From the NCBI GenBank assembly GCA_029204225.1, contig CM055110.1, forward strand, positions 37,794,565-37,858,564: DNA of 64,000 bases, given 5' to 3'. The position numbers and the translations under genes are program-made. The stretch comes from Diphasiastrum complanatum. Taxonomy: Eukaryota; Streptophyta; Lycopodiopsida; Lycopodiales; Lycopodiaceae. Below the pieces are notes generated by a model. The model worked only from the letters and a program-made list of their open reading frames with translations, was not told where the DNA came from and did not search any database. How positions within the stretch are numbered: the stretch's first letter is position 1; every line of letters begins with the position of its first letter. Below are positions 25,501 to 36,168 of this stretch, one piece after another.

Positions 25501-26543
25501 ATGTCACATTGACCATCATTTGCAGTGTAGATGATGTTACCTTCTCCCTCATAAGACAATAAGGATGTAAAGTATTCCTTATGTCTTGTCATGTGAGATG
25601 AGGCTCCACTATCAATCCACCAAGGATCATTATCATCTATGTTGGCTAACAAACTTGAAGTCATAACAAGTGATTCACATGTGTTATGTTCTTCCTCATC
25701 TATTGTAAGATTTCCTTGCCTCTCTCCTTGCTCTCTTTTCTTCTTATAACATTCATTTGCAAAATGACCTTTTATCCCACAATAAAAGCACTTGAACTTT
25801 GACTTATTGTTCTTAGTAGAAGAGGAAGAGGAAGAGGAAGAGTGATCATCATGATCAAAGTTACCACCTTTGGACCATTTCCCTTTGCCTTTACCTTTGC
25901 CCTTGAATTTGCCTTTTGTGAAGAAAGCCTCTTCACCTCCACCTTGCAAGGATGCACCATCAAGCTTTGATTGCAACCTATGTTCTTCAGCCAATAAGAT
26001 TTCTTGCAAGTCAACCACACTTGGCAAGACTCTTTGAATGGCAAAACTTTGCACAAGGTTAGCATGTTCATTTAGCAAACCATTCAACATAACTTGGACT
26101 ATTTCACCATCTTTTATGTTCTCATCAATGCATGCTAAATCATCACTTAGGGACTTAACTCTCAAGATAAATGCATGAGCACTTTCACCCTCTCTTTGCC
26201 TACTAGAAAATATTTGTCTCCTTAGGGTCAATACCCTAGATGTGGACTTTGATTCAAAGAGCTTCTTTAAGGCATTCCATGCCTCACTTGCACTTTGACA
26301 CTTTCCAACTTCCTTGAGAAGTTCATTTGTAACATTCATTTTAATGATATGAAGAGCCCTTTTGGCCTTCTTATCAAACCTTTGTTGCTCTTGAAGTGTG
26401 AGAGGTCTCTCTTCAATTTCTGCAACTATGTCCATGAGTTCATTCAACTCAAGTAAGGACTCCATCCTCACTTTCCAAGTAGAGTAGTTTGATGAACTCA
26501 ACCTTTCACTAGACTCTAGCATGATCCCACCATTGGAAGCCAT
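22584..26543 (-). CDS. Copia gag-pol polyprotein of element D, intact
   Basis: 1319 residues from an ATG at 26543. Order by residue: gag about 1-245; CCHC zinc knuckle C252-C255-H260-C265 after a Gly/Lys-rich linker; protease DSG at 311-313; integrase zinc domain H444, H449, C478, C481; integrase core D508, D570, E606 (D,D-35-E spacing); reverse transcriptase from about 800 with YVDD at 992-995; RNase H with D1156/D1158, E1197/E1199 and D1234. Domain order INT before RT defines Ty1/copia. Gag forms the particle, protease cleaves the polyprotein, RT-RNase H makes cDNA and integrase inserts it in nuclear DNA. Gag and pol share one frame, as is usual in plant copia, so gag excess must come from another mechanism. 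The stop codon overlaps the first bases of the 3' LTR. Confidence 0.97.
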   Translation of the reverse strand: MASNGGIMLESSERLSSSNYSTWKVRMESLLELNELMDIVAEIEERPLTLQEQQRFDKKAKRALHIIKMNVTNELLKEVGKCQSASEAWNALKKLFESKSTSRVLTLRRQIFSSRQREGESAHAFILRVKSLSDDLACIDENIKDGEIVQVMLNGLLNEHANLVQSFAIQRVLPSVVDLQEILLAEEHRLQSKLDGASLQGGGEEAFFTKGKFKGKGKGKGKWSKGGNFDHDDHSSSSSSSSTKNNKSKFKCFYCGIKGHFANECYKKKREQGERQGNLTIDEEEHNTCESLVMTSSLLANIDDNDPWWIDSGASSHMTRHKEYFTSLLSYEGEGNIIYTANDGQCDIKGIGTIPISLSTNRKANLENVLYIPSITKNLLSVSQMIDKGLDVEFIGDACLISKCGSLIAQGRRHGKLFKLDACVISNHEGCMAREQLTNQEVWHKRLGHPNFKSLEVMAKKELVLGLPKSLVANNSVCEHCALSKSHRLAYSRSTSRSKEAFQLVHSDIHSSSTTSNGGAKMYATFIDDFSRYTWNYLLKSKDEVFAAFVKFKNEMENQFNTKIKCLRSDNGGEYTSNRFKDFCIAHGIKREMSSPRTPQQNGVAERKNRTLCECAKAMRLHANLAKSFWGEALACANYLCNRWTSASLDGKTPHEVLYGRRPSVKHCRIFGCTCFVNITLDDRTKEDPSSKKGVFVGYSEVSKAYKVYIPSTKKVVISRDVIFHEENVSNVVDVDVDVPTNHHDVQDVLDEDGDATPKQTSRKTQRQGAKPSRLTYDEKGKQVVDNSNFAFLTSFDEPTCVGEAIQKKEWIQAMDHEHQALIKSNTWRLVKLPKDKKAIGCKWIFKIKTNQDGSINKYKARLVAKGYAQEYGIDYDETFAPVAKMVTIRILISLATLYDWDMWQMDVTNAFLNGDLEEDIYMEQPEGYVSHDEPNHVCYLQKSLYGLKQAPRSWYAKLNSFLLSQNFVMSEYDHSLYFRLNENDITLLLIYVDDIILSGGNNLDIDEIKMALKREFEIQDLGKLHYILGIEIIRTSKSTFICQEKYVNSILKRFHMEDCKVVSTPMESNVKLTTRSNERSFKDITLYRKLIGSLIWLTITRPDLSFVVGKLSQFMQYPSEDHWKLGKRVLRYISGSRDFGILYGGTTPNLCGFSDSDFAGDQMDRKSTSAFAIYLGDGVVSWLSKKQPTISLSSTEAEYKALTTCTKEILWIKRMLLDLHLLEPEKTPIILCDNLSAQSLASNPVFHARSKHIEIAHHFVRDQVIAKEVELQHVSSKECVADIFTKPLGNDLYLMHRSNLGMCSKTMLKLASNVEEGV
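22589..22598 (-). other. Polypurine tract of element D
   Basis: On the minus strand GAAGAGGGAG directly precedes the LTR start TGTGA. It primes plus-strand DNA synthesis. It also encodes the last residues of the polyprotein (EEG). Confidence 0.88.
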
Positions 26544-27703
26544 GATTCTAATGTTTCTTCAACTTTTAGGTTCTGTCCTAAAGCACTTAGCACTCACTTT
26601 TCTCTCAACAAATGATAGATAAAGAGATCTATGAAGATTTAGGACCCTAAAACACTTCTATCTTGAACCTAGATGGTTTCCAAGCATAGAAAGGAAGATT
26701 GAAACACATGCAACACTTTGCACACACTAAGAATGGATTACAAAATCAAACCAACCTGAACACACTCTTGCTTAAGCTCTCAAACTTTCCAGCAAGTGAC
26801 CAAATCAAGTTATGGTGTGAAGAGTTACTTGCATTCTTAGAAAATACACAAAACTAGGATGCCAAGATTACCTAGTAATGAACAAACTTGATCAACATAT
26901 GATCAACACACTAAGATATTGATTCAACCTGTAAAACCACATGTAAACCACACTTCTAAAAGTTTATAAACTCCAGCAAGTGATAAATACAAGATTTAGA
27001 GGTGAATGAATGAGCACACTTAGTGAATCACAAGACTAGCTTCACTATCTTGTCAAATCTTGGTGTTTAGATGTAGATCTAAGATCACTTCACATGAGAA
27101 TGTTCCTCAACCTGTTAAGAACCTGAAAACACACTTGCATAATGGTTAACACCTTCTAGCAAATGCTCCAATCAAATTACATAAGGAGAGTTACTTACAT
27201 GCTCAACAAAGTACACCAAAAATTATGCCAAAATTGATGACAATCTTTACAATATGCTCTTCACAATGGAGCTTACAATATGTTCACCCAAAAAAGGGGA
27301 TCTTTCATCCAAATGGGAGCTTTGCTCAGCCTTTAGGAGAATTACAACTCACTCAAAAGAGCATTTGTCATCCACTTAAGGAGAAGTTTCATCCACTTAA
27401 GGAGAGTGTTCATCCAAGAATGGAGATTGTCAACAATAGGATTGAAAAGAACATTGTTAGTATTGAATATGCACAAGCCTCACAATCACAAATGATTAGG
27501 TGTTATGATCTGATCCAAAATAGTTTCTTTTCAGCCTCTGATCTTCAATAGACCTGAAATATGCTTTTGATCCACAAGTTCAACTCACAAAACAAAGGTT
27601 AGTAAGATTTGATCAACAAAGCAATGCAAAATCATGCTAGAACTTGATCAAACATCCAAATATCACCAAAAATGGAATACTTACTGTAAATAGAAGCCAA
27701 CCA
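26544..27703 (-). other. Leader of element D with imperfect ~178-bp repeats
   Basis: About 1.16 kb between PBS and gag without a sense-strand gene. Three imperfect repeats start at the string CAACCTG near 26750, 26927 and 27110 and share CCAGCAAGTGA-like and GAGAGTTACTT-like strings. A smaller tandem repeat of CATCCACTTAAGGAGA lies at 27371-27410. A 108-codon antisense frame (27225-27551) is a by-product of these repeats. Confidence 0.75.
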
Positions 27704-27715
27704 GCTCTGATACCA
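27704..27715 (-). other. Primer-binding site of element D
   Basis: GCTCTGATACCA on the plus strand, that is TGGTATCAGAGC on the element strand, directly next to the 5' LTR. Confidence 0.95.
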
Positions 27716-28370
27716 TGTGAAAAATACAGATCCTAAGTGGATCTAAACTCCAAGATCATTGGCTTGAATGCTTGCACTCCAAACTACATAAGCTAGGAAT
27801 TGGCAACACATTCTATGCTACCTAGAATGCAAAGAACTTGATCAAAAAGCATTTATCACAAATGGAAACTTCCATAAACATCAAGTGTGGCCCAAAATAG
27901 CATTATACAGTCCATAATACATCAGCCTATCACTTTTGGAAAGCACCTAAGATCATACACAATAGCTTGAAGACAATACACACAACAATGCTCTCAATGG
28001 AGGAAGAAACAATGACAATGATCTATTGATCTCAATGAAGCATACAAAAGGTTTCTCCAACCTGTTCTCCACGACTTCCCTACTATTTATGGATGAGGAA
28101 GATGACTCTCTCTCCTCTCTCTAGAAGGTACTTGACCCTAGATATTCCCTATATAGGAAAAATAGCTAAAAATGGCTTATATGACCAAAATACATCAAAA
28201 TGGTCTCATTTTGAAGGGTATGAAGTTTGACACTTCATCATACTGAAAAAATACAGTAAATAAAAACATTGTGGCCTGGTTCACACGTGTGAAACTCCAG
28301 AACCAAAACTATTTACAATTTTAGCCAATTTAGGCCTCAAACTAGCTAGGAAATGTTGACAATTTTCACA
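27716..28370 (-). repeat. 5' LTR of element D
   Basis: 655 bp, TGTGA ... TCACA, nearly identical to 21934-22588. As the 5' LTR it should hold the promoter; the palindrome TTCACACGTGTGAA is at 28280-28293. Confidence 0.95.
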
Positions 28371-28375
28371 CACCC
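28371..28375. repeat. Target-site duplication, right copy, element D
   Basis: CACCC, matching 21929-21933. Confidence 0.93.
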
Positions 28376-28511
28376 TTCCCACCGAGCTCAGACCTTAAGC
28401 TTGCAGTAAGAATCTCATTCCAAAAACGAATCAAGAAACTAAGAAACCAGCAGGAAACTAGCCAAACAAAACTCCAAAGCATGTAAGAAATCAAGAACTC
28501 AAGAGCTCATT

Positions 28512-28885
28512 AAGGGATTTTTGAGCTCCAAAAAGACCCTTTAAGAATTCGTGCAAGATGTTTTTTATATTATTAAAATATTATAGCACTAATACTTTTG
28601 ACTTGCCATAGCTTTTTGATCATATCTCAAAAGTGATCATTAGCATATCATTGGAAAGCCCTTGTTGAGCGCTTTCCAATGCACTAAACTTTGCTAAATT
28701 TGGACTTACCATCAAAAAGTTATGCCATTTTTAGTGTGGAATCAAAATGTGGACTCAAAAAGTTAAGCTACGTAGATTTCAAATTTGAGTGTTTTGATTG
28801 GTCCATGTGTAAGAAAAAATTAAGAAAAAATATAAAAAGAATCTTTACAAAGGGTCTTTTTTAGATTTAGAACTCTTCTAATGAT
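28512..28885. repeat. Dispersed non-coding repeat, copy 2
   Basis: Same orientation and near-full-length match to 17281-17665, including the hairpin CATTGGAAAG (28649-28658) / CTTTCCAATG (28672-28681). No coding capacity. Confidence 0.85.
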
Positions 28886-29057
28886 TTATAACAAAGAAAT
28901 GCCAAGAAAGAAAAGAAGACAAAATAGATCAAAGCTTATCTACAACATTTACATTTCCAAACAAGAACACAAAGAAGCAGATCCTAACTTCTAACCTACC
29001 TTGAAACATCAAAACTTCATCCATATCAATGCTAAATCGACCATCTACCTTAACCAC

Positions 29058-29099
<42 letters not shown>

Positions 29100-29974
29100 A
29101 AGACCCTAAAGGATTGCCCCTAAGATGAGGATAGGAGAACACAATAAGAGAGACTATGGAGCCAAGCCGCCCAACCAATCCTAGATCAAGCCTGGATCTA
29201 GCCCCCAAGCCATGCCATGTGATAGCAAGAGGAGAAGAAAAAAACTGGTAACCTAAATTCAATATGTCGATAGGAGAATCCCCACCTCATTATATAGAGA
29301 GTAGAGTCCTGTGCATGTAACCATGCAATCCCCATGCATGTCAACTATAAATAGGTCACACCTCTTCATGCAGTCCTCCTACCTATATCTGTCACACAAA
29401 CATGCAATGCTCCAAATGTCTCAATTACAGTGTCTGGGTCCTCTCAAGGTAATTAGTCACAACAGGCCTTGACATGGAAATAAATCATGGCGTGACCAAT
29501 AATCTCGAGTAATGGAGGGTCGATCTACCATATTAGGACTATTCCAGATCCTTAACCGAATATGGCCATAACATTCTTCTCTCCTTAAACTGCCTCTATT
29601 TCTTGATTGTTCTTGCTTGGAATAAAAAAGATTGTCAAGTAGAAGCTATATTTGGAAGCTAGTCTTGATATAGATCAAGATCCCAAGCTACCAATCACTC
29701 TTTGTAATCATTTGTAGAACAAATTCAGTCCTTAAACTCTGAAATTTGACAGTGTACAATAATCACCTTTTTATCTTTGGGATGGCCCTTGTCCCTTGCT
29801 TGGCTACTTGCAAGGAGGTGGGATTGAAATCCACACCCTTCACAAGAAACACAAACTAATCGATGGTGTACAAAGAAGTACACCCCACCTAACTACAAAA
29901 ACTTAGGAACTTACTAATTTTAACTTCCACTTTGGCCTTTTAATATTATTTTAATCACATGGCCCAAAGTCTAG
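28886..29974. other. Intergenic stretch without a supported gene
   Basis: AT-rich DNA with a (GA)n microsatellite at 29063-29098. No frame of note; a Leu/Ser tail on the minus strand is a repeat artefact. Confidence 0.6.
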
Positions 29975-30112
29975 TTCCGTAACCTGATCTTTGGTTAGAA
30001 ATAGATCAACTCTACTAGTGTTGCCAATGTAGAAAAATCAACATCTACTTAATGAAAGAGATGAAAACTCAATAAGAACCTAATCAAACATAAAAGATAT
30101 GATGTGATAAAT
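29975..30112 (-). repeat. LTR fragment of the E/F copia family
   Basis: Matches 44990-45130 and 17930-18040 (GTAACCTGATCTTTGG, then AATAAGAACCTAATCAAAC). It is truncated at both ends; the right edge falls just before the TGTTGG at 30118. Confidence 0.8.
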
Positions 30113-30117
30113 TTGAT

Positions 30118-30480
30118 TGTTGGAGGGTTTGCGGATCCCAAGGAAACCCTAACCCTAGTTAATAAGTGAGAGGGCTGCGTGTGTAAGTCCAACCAAATGA
30201 TCACATAGTTATTTGATTGATCAATTAAAAGTTAATAAAAGGAGTTAGGCCTTTTTGTGGGACTTTTAATGTCGCAGGGCCTAGATGTCAAGTTAGTGAA
30301 TAAAGTTGGGTTTCCCTCCAATTTTAATGGTTCCCACACTTTTTTAAATTTGAATAAAAAGAGAGACAGGGACTGGACCAATAGGATTTAGAGGCCAGGG
30401 TCCTCCTCTCTACTATAAAAAGGGACCAACTCGAGTTGCTCCTGATGTTCATTTTCTCATTTCAATAAAGAAAATTGGTT
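30118..30480 (+). promoter_or_regulatory. LTR-like promoter and polyadenylation region
   Basis: It begins TGTTGGAGGG at the point where the E/F LTR fragment is broken, and holds TATAAAAAGGG near 30414 and AATAAAG near 30464. This layout fits an LTR, probably of the gypsy element whose pieces follow. No matching second LTR or PBS was found. Confidence 0.4.
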
Positions 30481-30785
30481 CTCTTTAGAAATGGATTGAT
30501 GAATGTCCTTGCTCTTCCTCTCTTTTTTCCTCCATTTCTCATGCTTTCTTTGGATTTTGCTAATTGTTGGGTTTGATCATTATTGGGATTGCTATTTTTT
30601 ATGCTTATTGTGAGAGAGAGAGGGAGAGAAAGAAAGAGTAAGTTTCTATCATTGTTGTGGATTTATGGTTAATGGAAGTAGGGTTAATGGATGTAGTGTT
30701 AATGCTTAGTGTTAATGGATGTTAGTGTTAGATCCTCCATTCATGTTGAAATCTGAACTATACTATCGCTCTCATGGGAACAAAC

Positions 30786-31612
30786 CTATGCGTGACAACA
30801 AAAAAGTGGCTTTTGATGGACTTCTGGTTCTTTTTGAGCTAACTTTTGCACTAAGACTTCTTTTGCTTTTGGCATCAACTTTAGGAACTCTCCCAATGAA
30901 ATATTGATCTTGCTAGACAAAATGTTCATGAGTAATTCTGAGTGCGGTGCTTCCGGTTCAGTCATCTTGAAGGGTTCCCCATGATGATGTAATTGATCAT
31001 TCATATCCGTACATAAATTTCTTGGAGGCTGAAATGGTGAAGAGCGAACTTTAGCTGTTACTTTAGCAGCTTCAAGTTCTCTTCTTCTTGCAGATGTTTA
31101 ATCCACTATCTCATATCCTGATATCTTCGTTTTTCGGCATTAAGATTTGGATAGACTCCCAATGCTGTTGGTGTATCGTTCAATGGTATAGAATCAGCAA
31201 GTATTGGATCCACTACTGGTTCTTTTTGCTTTTGTGCTCTGGTGACCACCATCAAGGGTGCACTTGGTTTATTCTGAAATACTGATCCTTGCTTGATTGT
31301 TATCAAATTTACAGGTGCTGTAGCTGGTGGTGGCTTCGGTCTTGTTGGACAGTCTTTATAGGAATGCCCATATCCACAATCACAACAAAATGGTACAAAT
31401 TTTTCTTTATTTGGGCATTCTGCAACTCTGTGATTTTCTCCACATGCAAAGCATCCAAGTGGTGCTCTGGTCCAACTTCTCGAGGCTTGTTGTTGAGCGG
31501 CAGCATAAATGGCATACTGTTTTGAAAATCCACCTTTCTGATCATTAACATAGCTCCATTGCTCAACACTTCCGTAAGGTTCTGGTTCCATCAAATTGGA
31601 AGGAGGAGTGGA
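30786..31612 (-). pseudogene. Ty3/gypsy gag and gag-pol linker, inverted fragment
   Basis: On the minus strand a frame from about 31612 carries two zinc knuckles, CFACGENHRVAEC and CCDCGYGHSYKDC, then a Pro-rich linker (TRPKPPPATAPVN). After a frame change near 31100 comes a helical segment (ISLGEFLKLMPKAKEVLVQKLA, about 30850-30915) of the sort that precedes gypsy protease. Protease itself is absent. It abuts, head to head, gypsy reverse transcriptase reading on the plus strand at 31616, so part of the element has been inverted. Not functional. Confidence 0.7.
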
Positions 31613-31615
31613 GTA

Positions 31616-32170
31616 AAAAGATGTCGCAAATATCAAATTTCTCTAAATCCGGAAAAATGCCAGATATGGGTTTCGCACGGAGTTGTGCTTGGACATGTGA
31701 TATCAAGACATGGTATTGCCACATATTATTCTAAGATCAAAGTTATTGTGGAATTGTCACTGCCAGCAACAATTCGAGGAGTTTATGTGTTTATGGGTAA
31801 TGCGAACTACTATCGAATTTTTATTATCTTTCTTGTGGATTTAGCACGACCTATATACAAACTAACTATTGTTCTTATTTGGACAGTAGAGGCATTAGAA
31901 GCCTTTGAAAAGTTAAAAAAAACATTAACTTCAGCACCAATACTGCGTTCTCCCGATTGGACGATAGAGTTTCATGTTCATACAGATGCCTCAAAATATG
32001 CCATTGGATCAGTTTTGACGCAGCCAGGTGACTATAAGAAGGATTATCCTATACGATTTGCAAGCAAACAACTTACAGATCCAGAAAAGAACTATTCAAC
32101 AACTAAACGTGAAGCGCTAGCCATGATTTTTTCTGTTTGGAAATTTCGTCACTACCTCATGGAAACGCAC
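31616..32170 (+). pseudogene. Ty3/gypsy reverse transcriptase end and RNase H
   Basis: The plus-strand frame begins in the RT palm C-terminus (ISLNPEKCQIW, VVLGHVISRHGI), continues through the RT connection (LKKTLTSAPILRSPDW) and RNase H with HTDASKYAIGSVL and the catalytic-Glu segment NYSTTKREALAM, then stops being gypsy-like at about 32170 (HYLMETHFSFF). The RT catalytic YxDD lies upstream and is missing. The break coincides with copia element H in opposite orientation. Gypsy integrase resumes at about 35140. Confidence 0.82.
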
Positions 32171-32175
32171 TTTTC

Positions 32176-35125
32176 TTTTTTCTGTCTCTGTGGATTTGTA
32201 TACCAAGGCAGAAATGAGCTTTGTCCAGATTGGTCATGTCGAATTCAAAAGATAGCATTGTCTTGGCCTCTTTTATCAGATCAGTATTGTTGCTAAAAAG
32301 CAATGTATCATCCACGTATAAAGTAATAATGATAAAAGACTGCTGCACTGCTTTGAGGTAAACGTTTGAATCTGAAGAGCCAGTTGTATAGCCGTGATCA
32401 GTAAGAAAAGTATTGATCCTTTGAAACCATGCTTGAGCAAATTGTTTCAAACCATAAAGGGCCTTATAGAGTTTACACACATAATTATGTTTACCCTCGA
32501 TAATATAACCTTTGGGTTGCACCATGTAAATGTCTTCTTTGATAACTCCATTGAGATATGTTGTCTGTACATCCATTTGATGTATTTCCAAATCTACTGC
32601 TACGACAAATGATAGCACAATTCTAATAGAATAATGCTTGACTACTGGACTAAAGGTCTCAGTGTAATCGGCGTTGTATACTTGAGAAAATCCTCTGGCT
32701 ACAAGTCGTGCCTTTCTCTTGTTGATGCTTCCATTTTCATTGTACTTGACTTTGAAAATCCATTTGCAATCTCCTATGTTTCTGCTAGTAGGTAATGCGA
32801 CATCCACGTCTGGTTCTTGATAAGAGATGAATACGCTTTATCCATAGCTTCTTTCCAAAGATCTGAATCAGGTTGACTGAGTGCCTCTTGGACAGACATC
32901 GGTTCCTGAACAAGATAGGCTGCAGACTCGTCGATACACCAGTTAGGTGGTCTACTAGTCCTTGAAGATCTTCTGGGTAATACAGGAAGTTGATTATTTC
33001 CATCATACTATAGTTGTTGATCTGCAACATCATCATCTTTTGATCCACCGTTTATTTGTTGTTTGTCAAAAGTAGAGGAGCTTGGACCTTCAATGGGAAT
33101 AGTCGACTGAGGAACTGAAAAGTTCAATGCGTCAGGAGAATCTGATAGGTCGGCTACAAGGGGACTGCCCTTTTCTTTGAGGCCTTGAAATTGATCTTCG
33201 ATGAAGATGACATCCCGGCTAGTGAATATCTTTGACTCGATGGGATCGAACAACTTGTAGGCTTGATCTGAAGTAGCGTAGCTGATGAAAACACACTTGA
33301 TATTCTGGAAGTTCAGTTTCTTCTTGAGATCACAAGGTATCTGCACAAAAGTAGTACATCCAAAAACTCATAGGTTTGATAAAGAAGGTTTGGTACTTGT
33401 CCAAACTTCGAATGGTATTTTGTCTAAGAGGCCTTTAGTAGGACATCTGTTCTGAATATAAGTTGTTGTTGAAATAGCTTCAGTCCAAAAGCACTTCGAA
33501 AGAGTTGCATGTAATAACATGCACTTTTCCAATTCAACTAAGGTTCTGTTCTGTCTCTCAACAAGACCATTTGACTGAGGCAAATAGGAGGTGATGTATT
33601 GTCGCTCAATGCCATTGTTAAGACGATACTCCTTGAATTCGTCGGAGATGTGTTCTTCCCCATTATCTGACCTCAGTGCTTTGATTCGTTTGCCAGTTAG
33701 ATTCTCATCATGCTCTTTGAATTGTCTGAATTTGATGAAAGCTTCTGATTTCTATTAAATGAAATAAACAACTATTCTTCTGGAGAATTCGTCGATAACT
33801 ATAATGAAATACTTTGCATCTAACAATGAAGGAGTTTGCATAGGTCCACATATATCTGTATAAACAACATCTAACAGATCTTTTGCAGCACGCCTATGGT
33901 TTGATCTAAAGGGAATCCTAGCCTACTTTCCAAAGATGCAGCTATGACAGGAAGAGAGATCGACCTTACCAGAAGGATAGTTGAGATCAAGAACCATGGA
34001 TTGTTCGGACATGTTCAATACAGATGCATAATTCAAGTGTCCTAAGTGATGATGCCATAGTAATGCTTTACTGACTAGACTTGACTAGACTCAGAATAGC
34101 AATGTGCCAATCTATATAAGTAACCCTGCCTCTTGCCAAGTGCAAGGATCTTATTACTACTATCAACAATTTTGCATTGATCATATTCGAATTTTAACTT
34201 ACGATCTAAATATGTAATTCCACTCACTGATAACAGATTTGTAGAGAGTTTAGAAACATATAAGACCTTTGATAGTAATTTGAATTGATCATGCTGGAAT
34301 GGCAACCTTACAGTACCTTCACCCTCAATAGTGTGAGTACTATTGTCACCAAGATGAACAAATTTTTTCGTGCTATAAGGCATGTAGGAGTTGAAGATCT
34401 CACGTTGATTGGTCATGTGTTGAGTTGCTCTAGAATCCAGAAACCATGAATCATCCAAAAATGCGGTTTGATCTTTGACCATGAATGCGCCTTCGGCCAT
34501 TTCAACTTGGGGAGACGATGAAACTGTGTTTGCTTGTTGATCAGGTTGCTTGGCTGCGTTCTTCGCTTGGAGATGGTTATTGCACTTGCAATACCTACAA
34601 AACATCTTCTTCTTTGACTATGGATCTGATGATTGTACTTGACTTTGAGTCTGTTTCTGATTCGTTGCACCTTCTTGGAGCTTTTCTACTTCTGTCGCTT
34701 AGAGCCTTTGTTGACATATAGAGCATGAGAGGAGGAAGTAGCCAAAGTATCTTGACTTCTCCTATTATCTTCTTGCAGCAACATAGTGATAAGTCTAGTA
34801 AGAGTTAAATCTGTGTGTGTCGATATGATCATCACCCAGTCCTCATATGTAGAGGGCAAGCTTAAAAGCAATGTCATAATTGTGTCTTGATCGTCTATGA
34901 CTAATCCGCAATGGCCATCTGTTGCAAGAGATTCTTAAACTGGTTAATGTGACTCTGAACAGAGTCACTCGTAAACATTTTGAATGTGAAGAATTTCCTT
35001 TGTAGATGTAACTCAGTAGTTACGTCCCTCACGTCATATAGTGAGTTCAAGATGTCCCAAACGTCTCTTGACATTTTAGCTTCAATTGTGTATCTGATAT
35101 ATTGAGGATAATAAACGTAAAAGCT
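32176..35125 (-). pseudogene. Copia element H, truncated at both ends
   Basis: On the minus strand: gag part (35125-34700; DVWDILNSLY, LHLQRKFFTFKM), a damaged zinc knuckle (CRYCKCNNHLQ), protease WFLDSRATQHMT where the active-site Gly is Arg, the integrase region (HLGDNSTHTIEGEGTVRL; QNRTLVELEKC), then RT (32157-32807) with CKWIFKVKYN, LDVQTTYLNGV-like block (QMDVQTTYLNG) and YVDDTLLFS. It stops in RT at LGIQIHRDR. No LTR, PBS or RNase H. It is the same family as element G by sequence. It lies inside the gypsy remnant with both borders blunt, so insertion was accompanied or followed by deletion. Confidence 0.85.
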
Positions 35126-35139
35126 TTATCGTCCTTATG

Positions 35140-36168
35140 CTTAGAACCAGATGAGATACAAATAGTAATCAAGTCTTTTCATGAAGAGAATGCTGGAGGG
35201 CATTATGCTTTGAAGAATCCAGTTTGTAAAATTATGAATGGGAACTATTGATGGCCCACTATCTATAAAGATGTGCATAAATTTATTCTAAATTGTGATC
35301 TGTGTCAAAAGATGGGTAAACCAACAAGGTCAACCAACTGGCCATTAGTACCAATCTTACCATTGGCTCCATTTGAAAAGTGGGGTATCAGTGTTGGCCC
35401 AATCAAACCAGCCACAAGACGAAAGAAAAATCGATATATACTCATACCCACAAATTATTGTCCAAAAATGGCAATTTTCTTTTTGTCAACATTATTACAA
35501 GATATGGATGTCCTTTGAAAATCATCAGCAACAGAGAAACCCTTTTTATTAATAATACTATTGCTGAATTGCTGAAATACTTCATGATTATTCATAGGAG
35601 GACAACACCATATGGATTAACAGAAAGAGCAAACGATATTTTGTGCAAGATATTAAATAAAATCACTGATCAACATTCCACATACTAAAATACATGCAGT
35701 TCTATGGGCGTATTGGAATACAAAAAAGATTACAACTAAAAAGACTTCATACTATTTGGTATATGGAATGTATCTAATACTCCCCATTGAATTTGAATTT
35801 CTGACCTATCGAATTCAACATGCAAAACGTGAAGAATCACATAATATTATCAATGAAAGATTGCATCAGATTTCTCGATTGGAGAGGGTCGATTCTGTGC
35901 TTTACAAGAGACAATATTGGTGCAGAAAAAGCGAAAGAAACAATATGATACACATTTGAAGAAGGTTTCTCTAAAAGCCAGTGATTTAGCACTATTATAT
36001 GATAATACACGTTTAAAATTTTCAGGAATATTACGTACAAGATGGATGGGGCCATACAAAGTGATTGAAGTGTTTTCAAATAATTCGATCCAACTGGAAA
36101 ATCTTGAAGGAAATTTGCTTGATACAAAAGTAAATGGCTGTCGTATTAAGAAGTATCAACAATCATAG
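35140..36168 (+). pseudogene. Ty3/gypsy integrase remnant
   Basis: The plus strand shows the integrase zinc domain (SFHEENAGGHYALKNP ... CDLCQKMGKPT), then the start of the core after PLAPFEKWGI, then shifted frames with TTPYGLTERAND. The C-terminal domain is intact in frame at 35917-36168 (RTRWMGPYKVIEVF, NGCRIKKYQQS). Stops and shifts break every block, and the catalytic D,D,E set is not preserved. It belongs with the RT-RNase H at 31616-32170. No chromodomain is seen after the C-terminus. Confidence 0.8.

Larger units (their letters stand above)
21934..28370 (-). mobile_element. Complete Ty1/copia retrotransposon D
   Basis: A 6437-bp element on the minus strand: 5' LTR 27716-28370, PBS 27704-27715, leader 26544-27703, gag-pol 26543-22584, polypurine tract 22589-22598, 3' LTR 21934-22588, flanked by CACCC. 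Both LTRs are 655 bp and I count three differences by eye (at 21950, 22106 and 22470 in left-copy coordinates), so insertion is recent. The coding frame has no stop or shift. It is inserted beside copia fragment C, its close relative. All parts needed for autonomous transposition appear present; activity is not shown by sequence alone. Confidence 0.96.

Noticed and set aside
27225-27551. 108-codon plus-strand frame with repeated HPLKE
   Set aside because: Antisense frame in the element D leader, produced by a short tandem repeat.
30165-30180. Telomere-like AAACCCTAACCCTAG
   Set aside because: Only about two units, inside an LTR-like region; not an interstitial telomere array.
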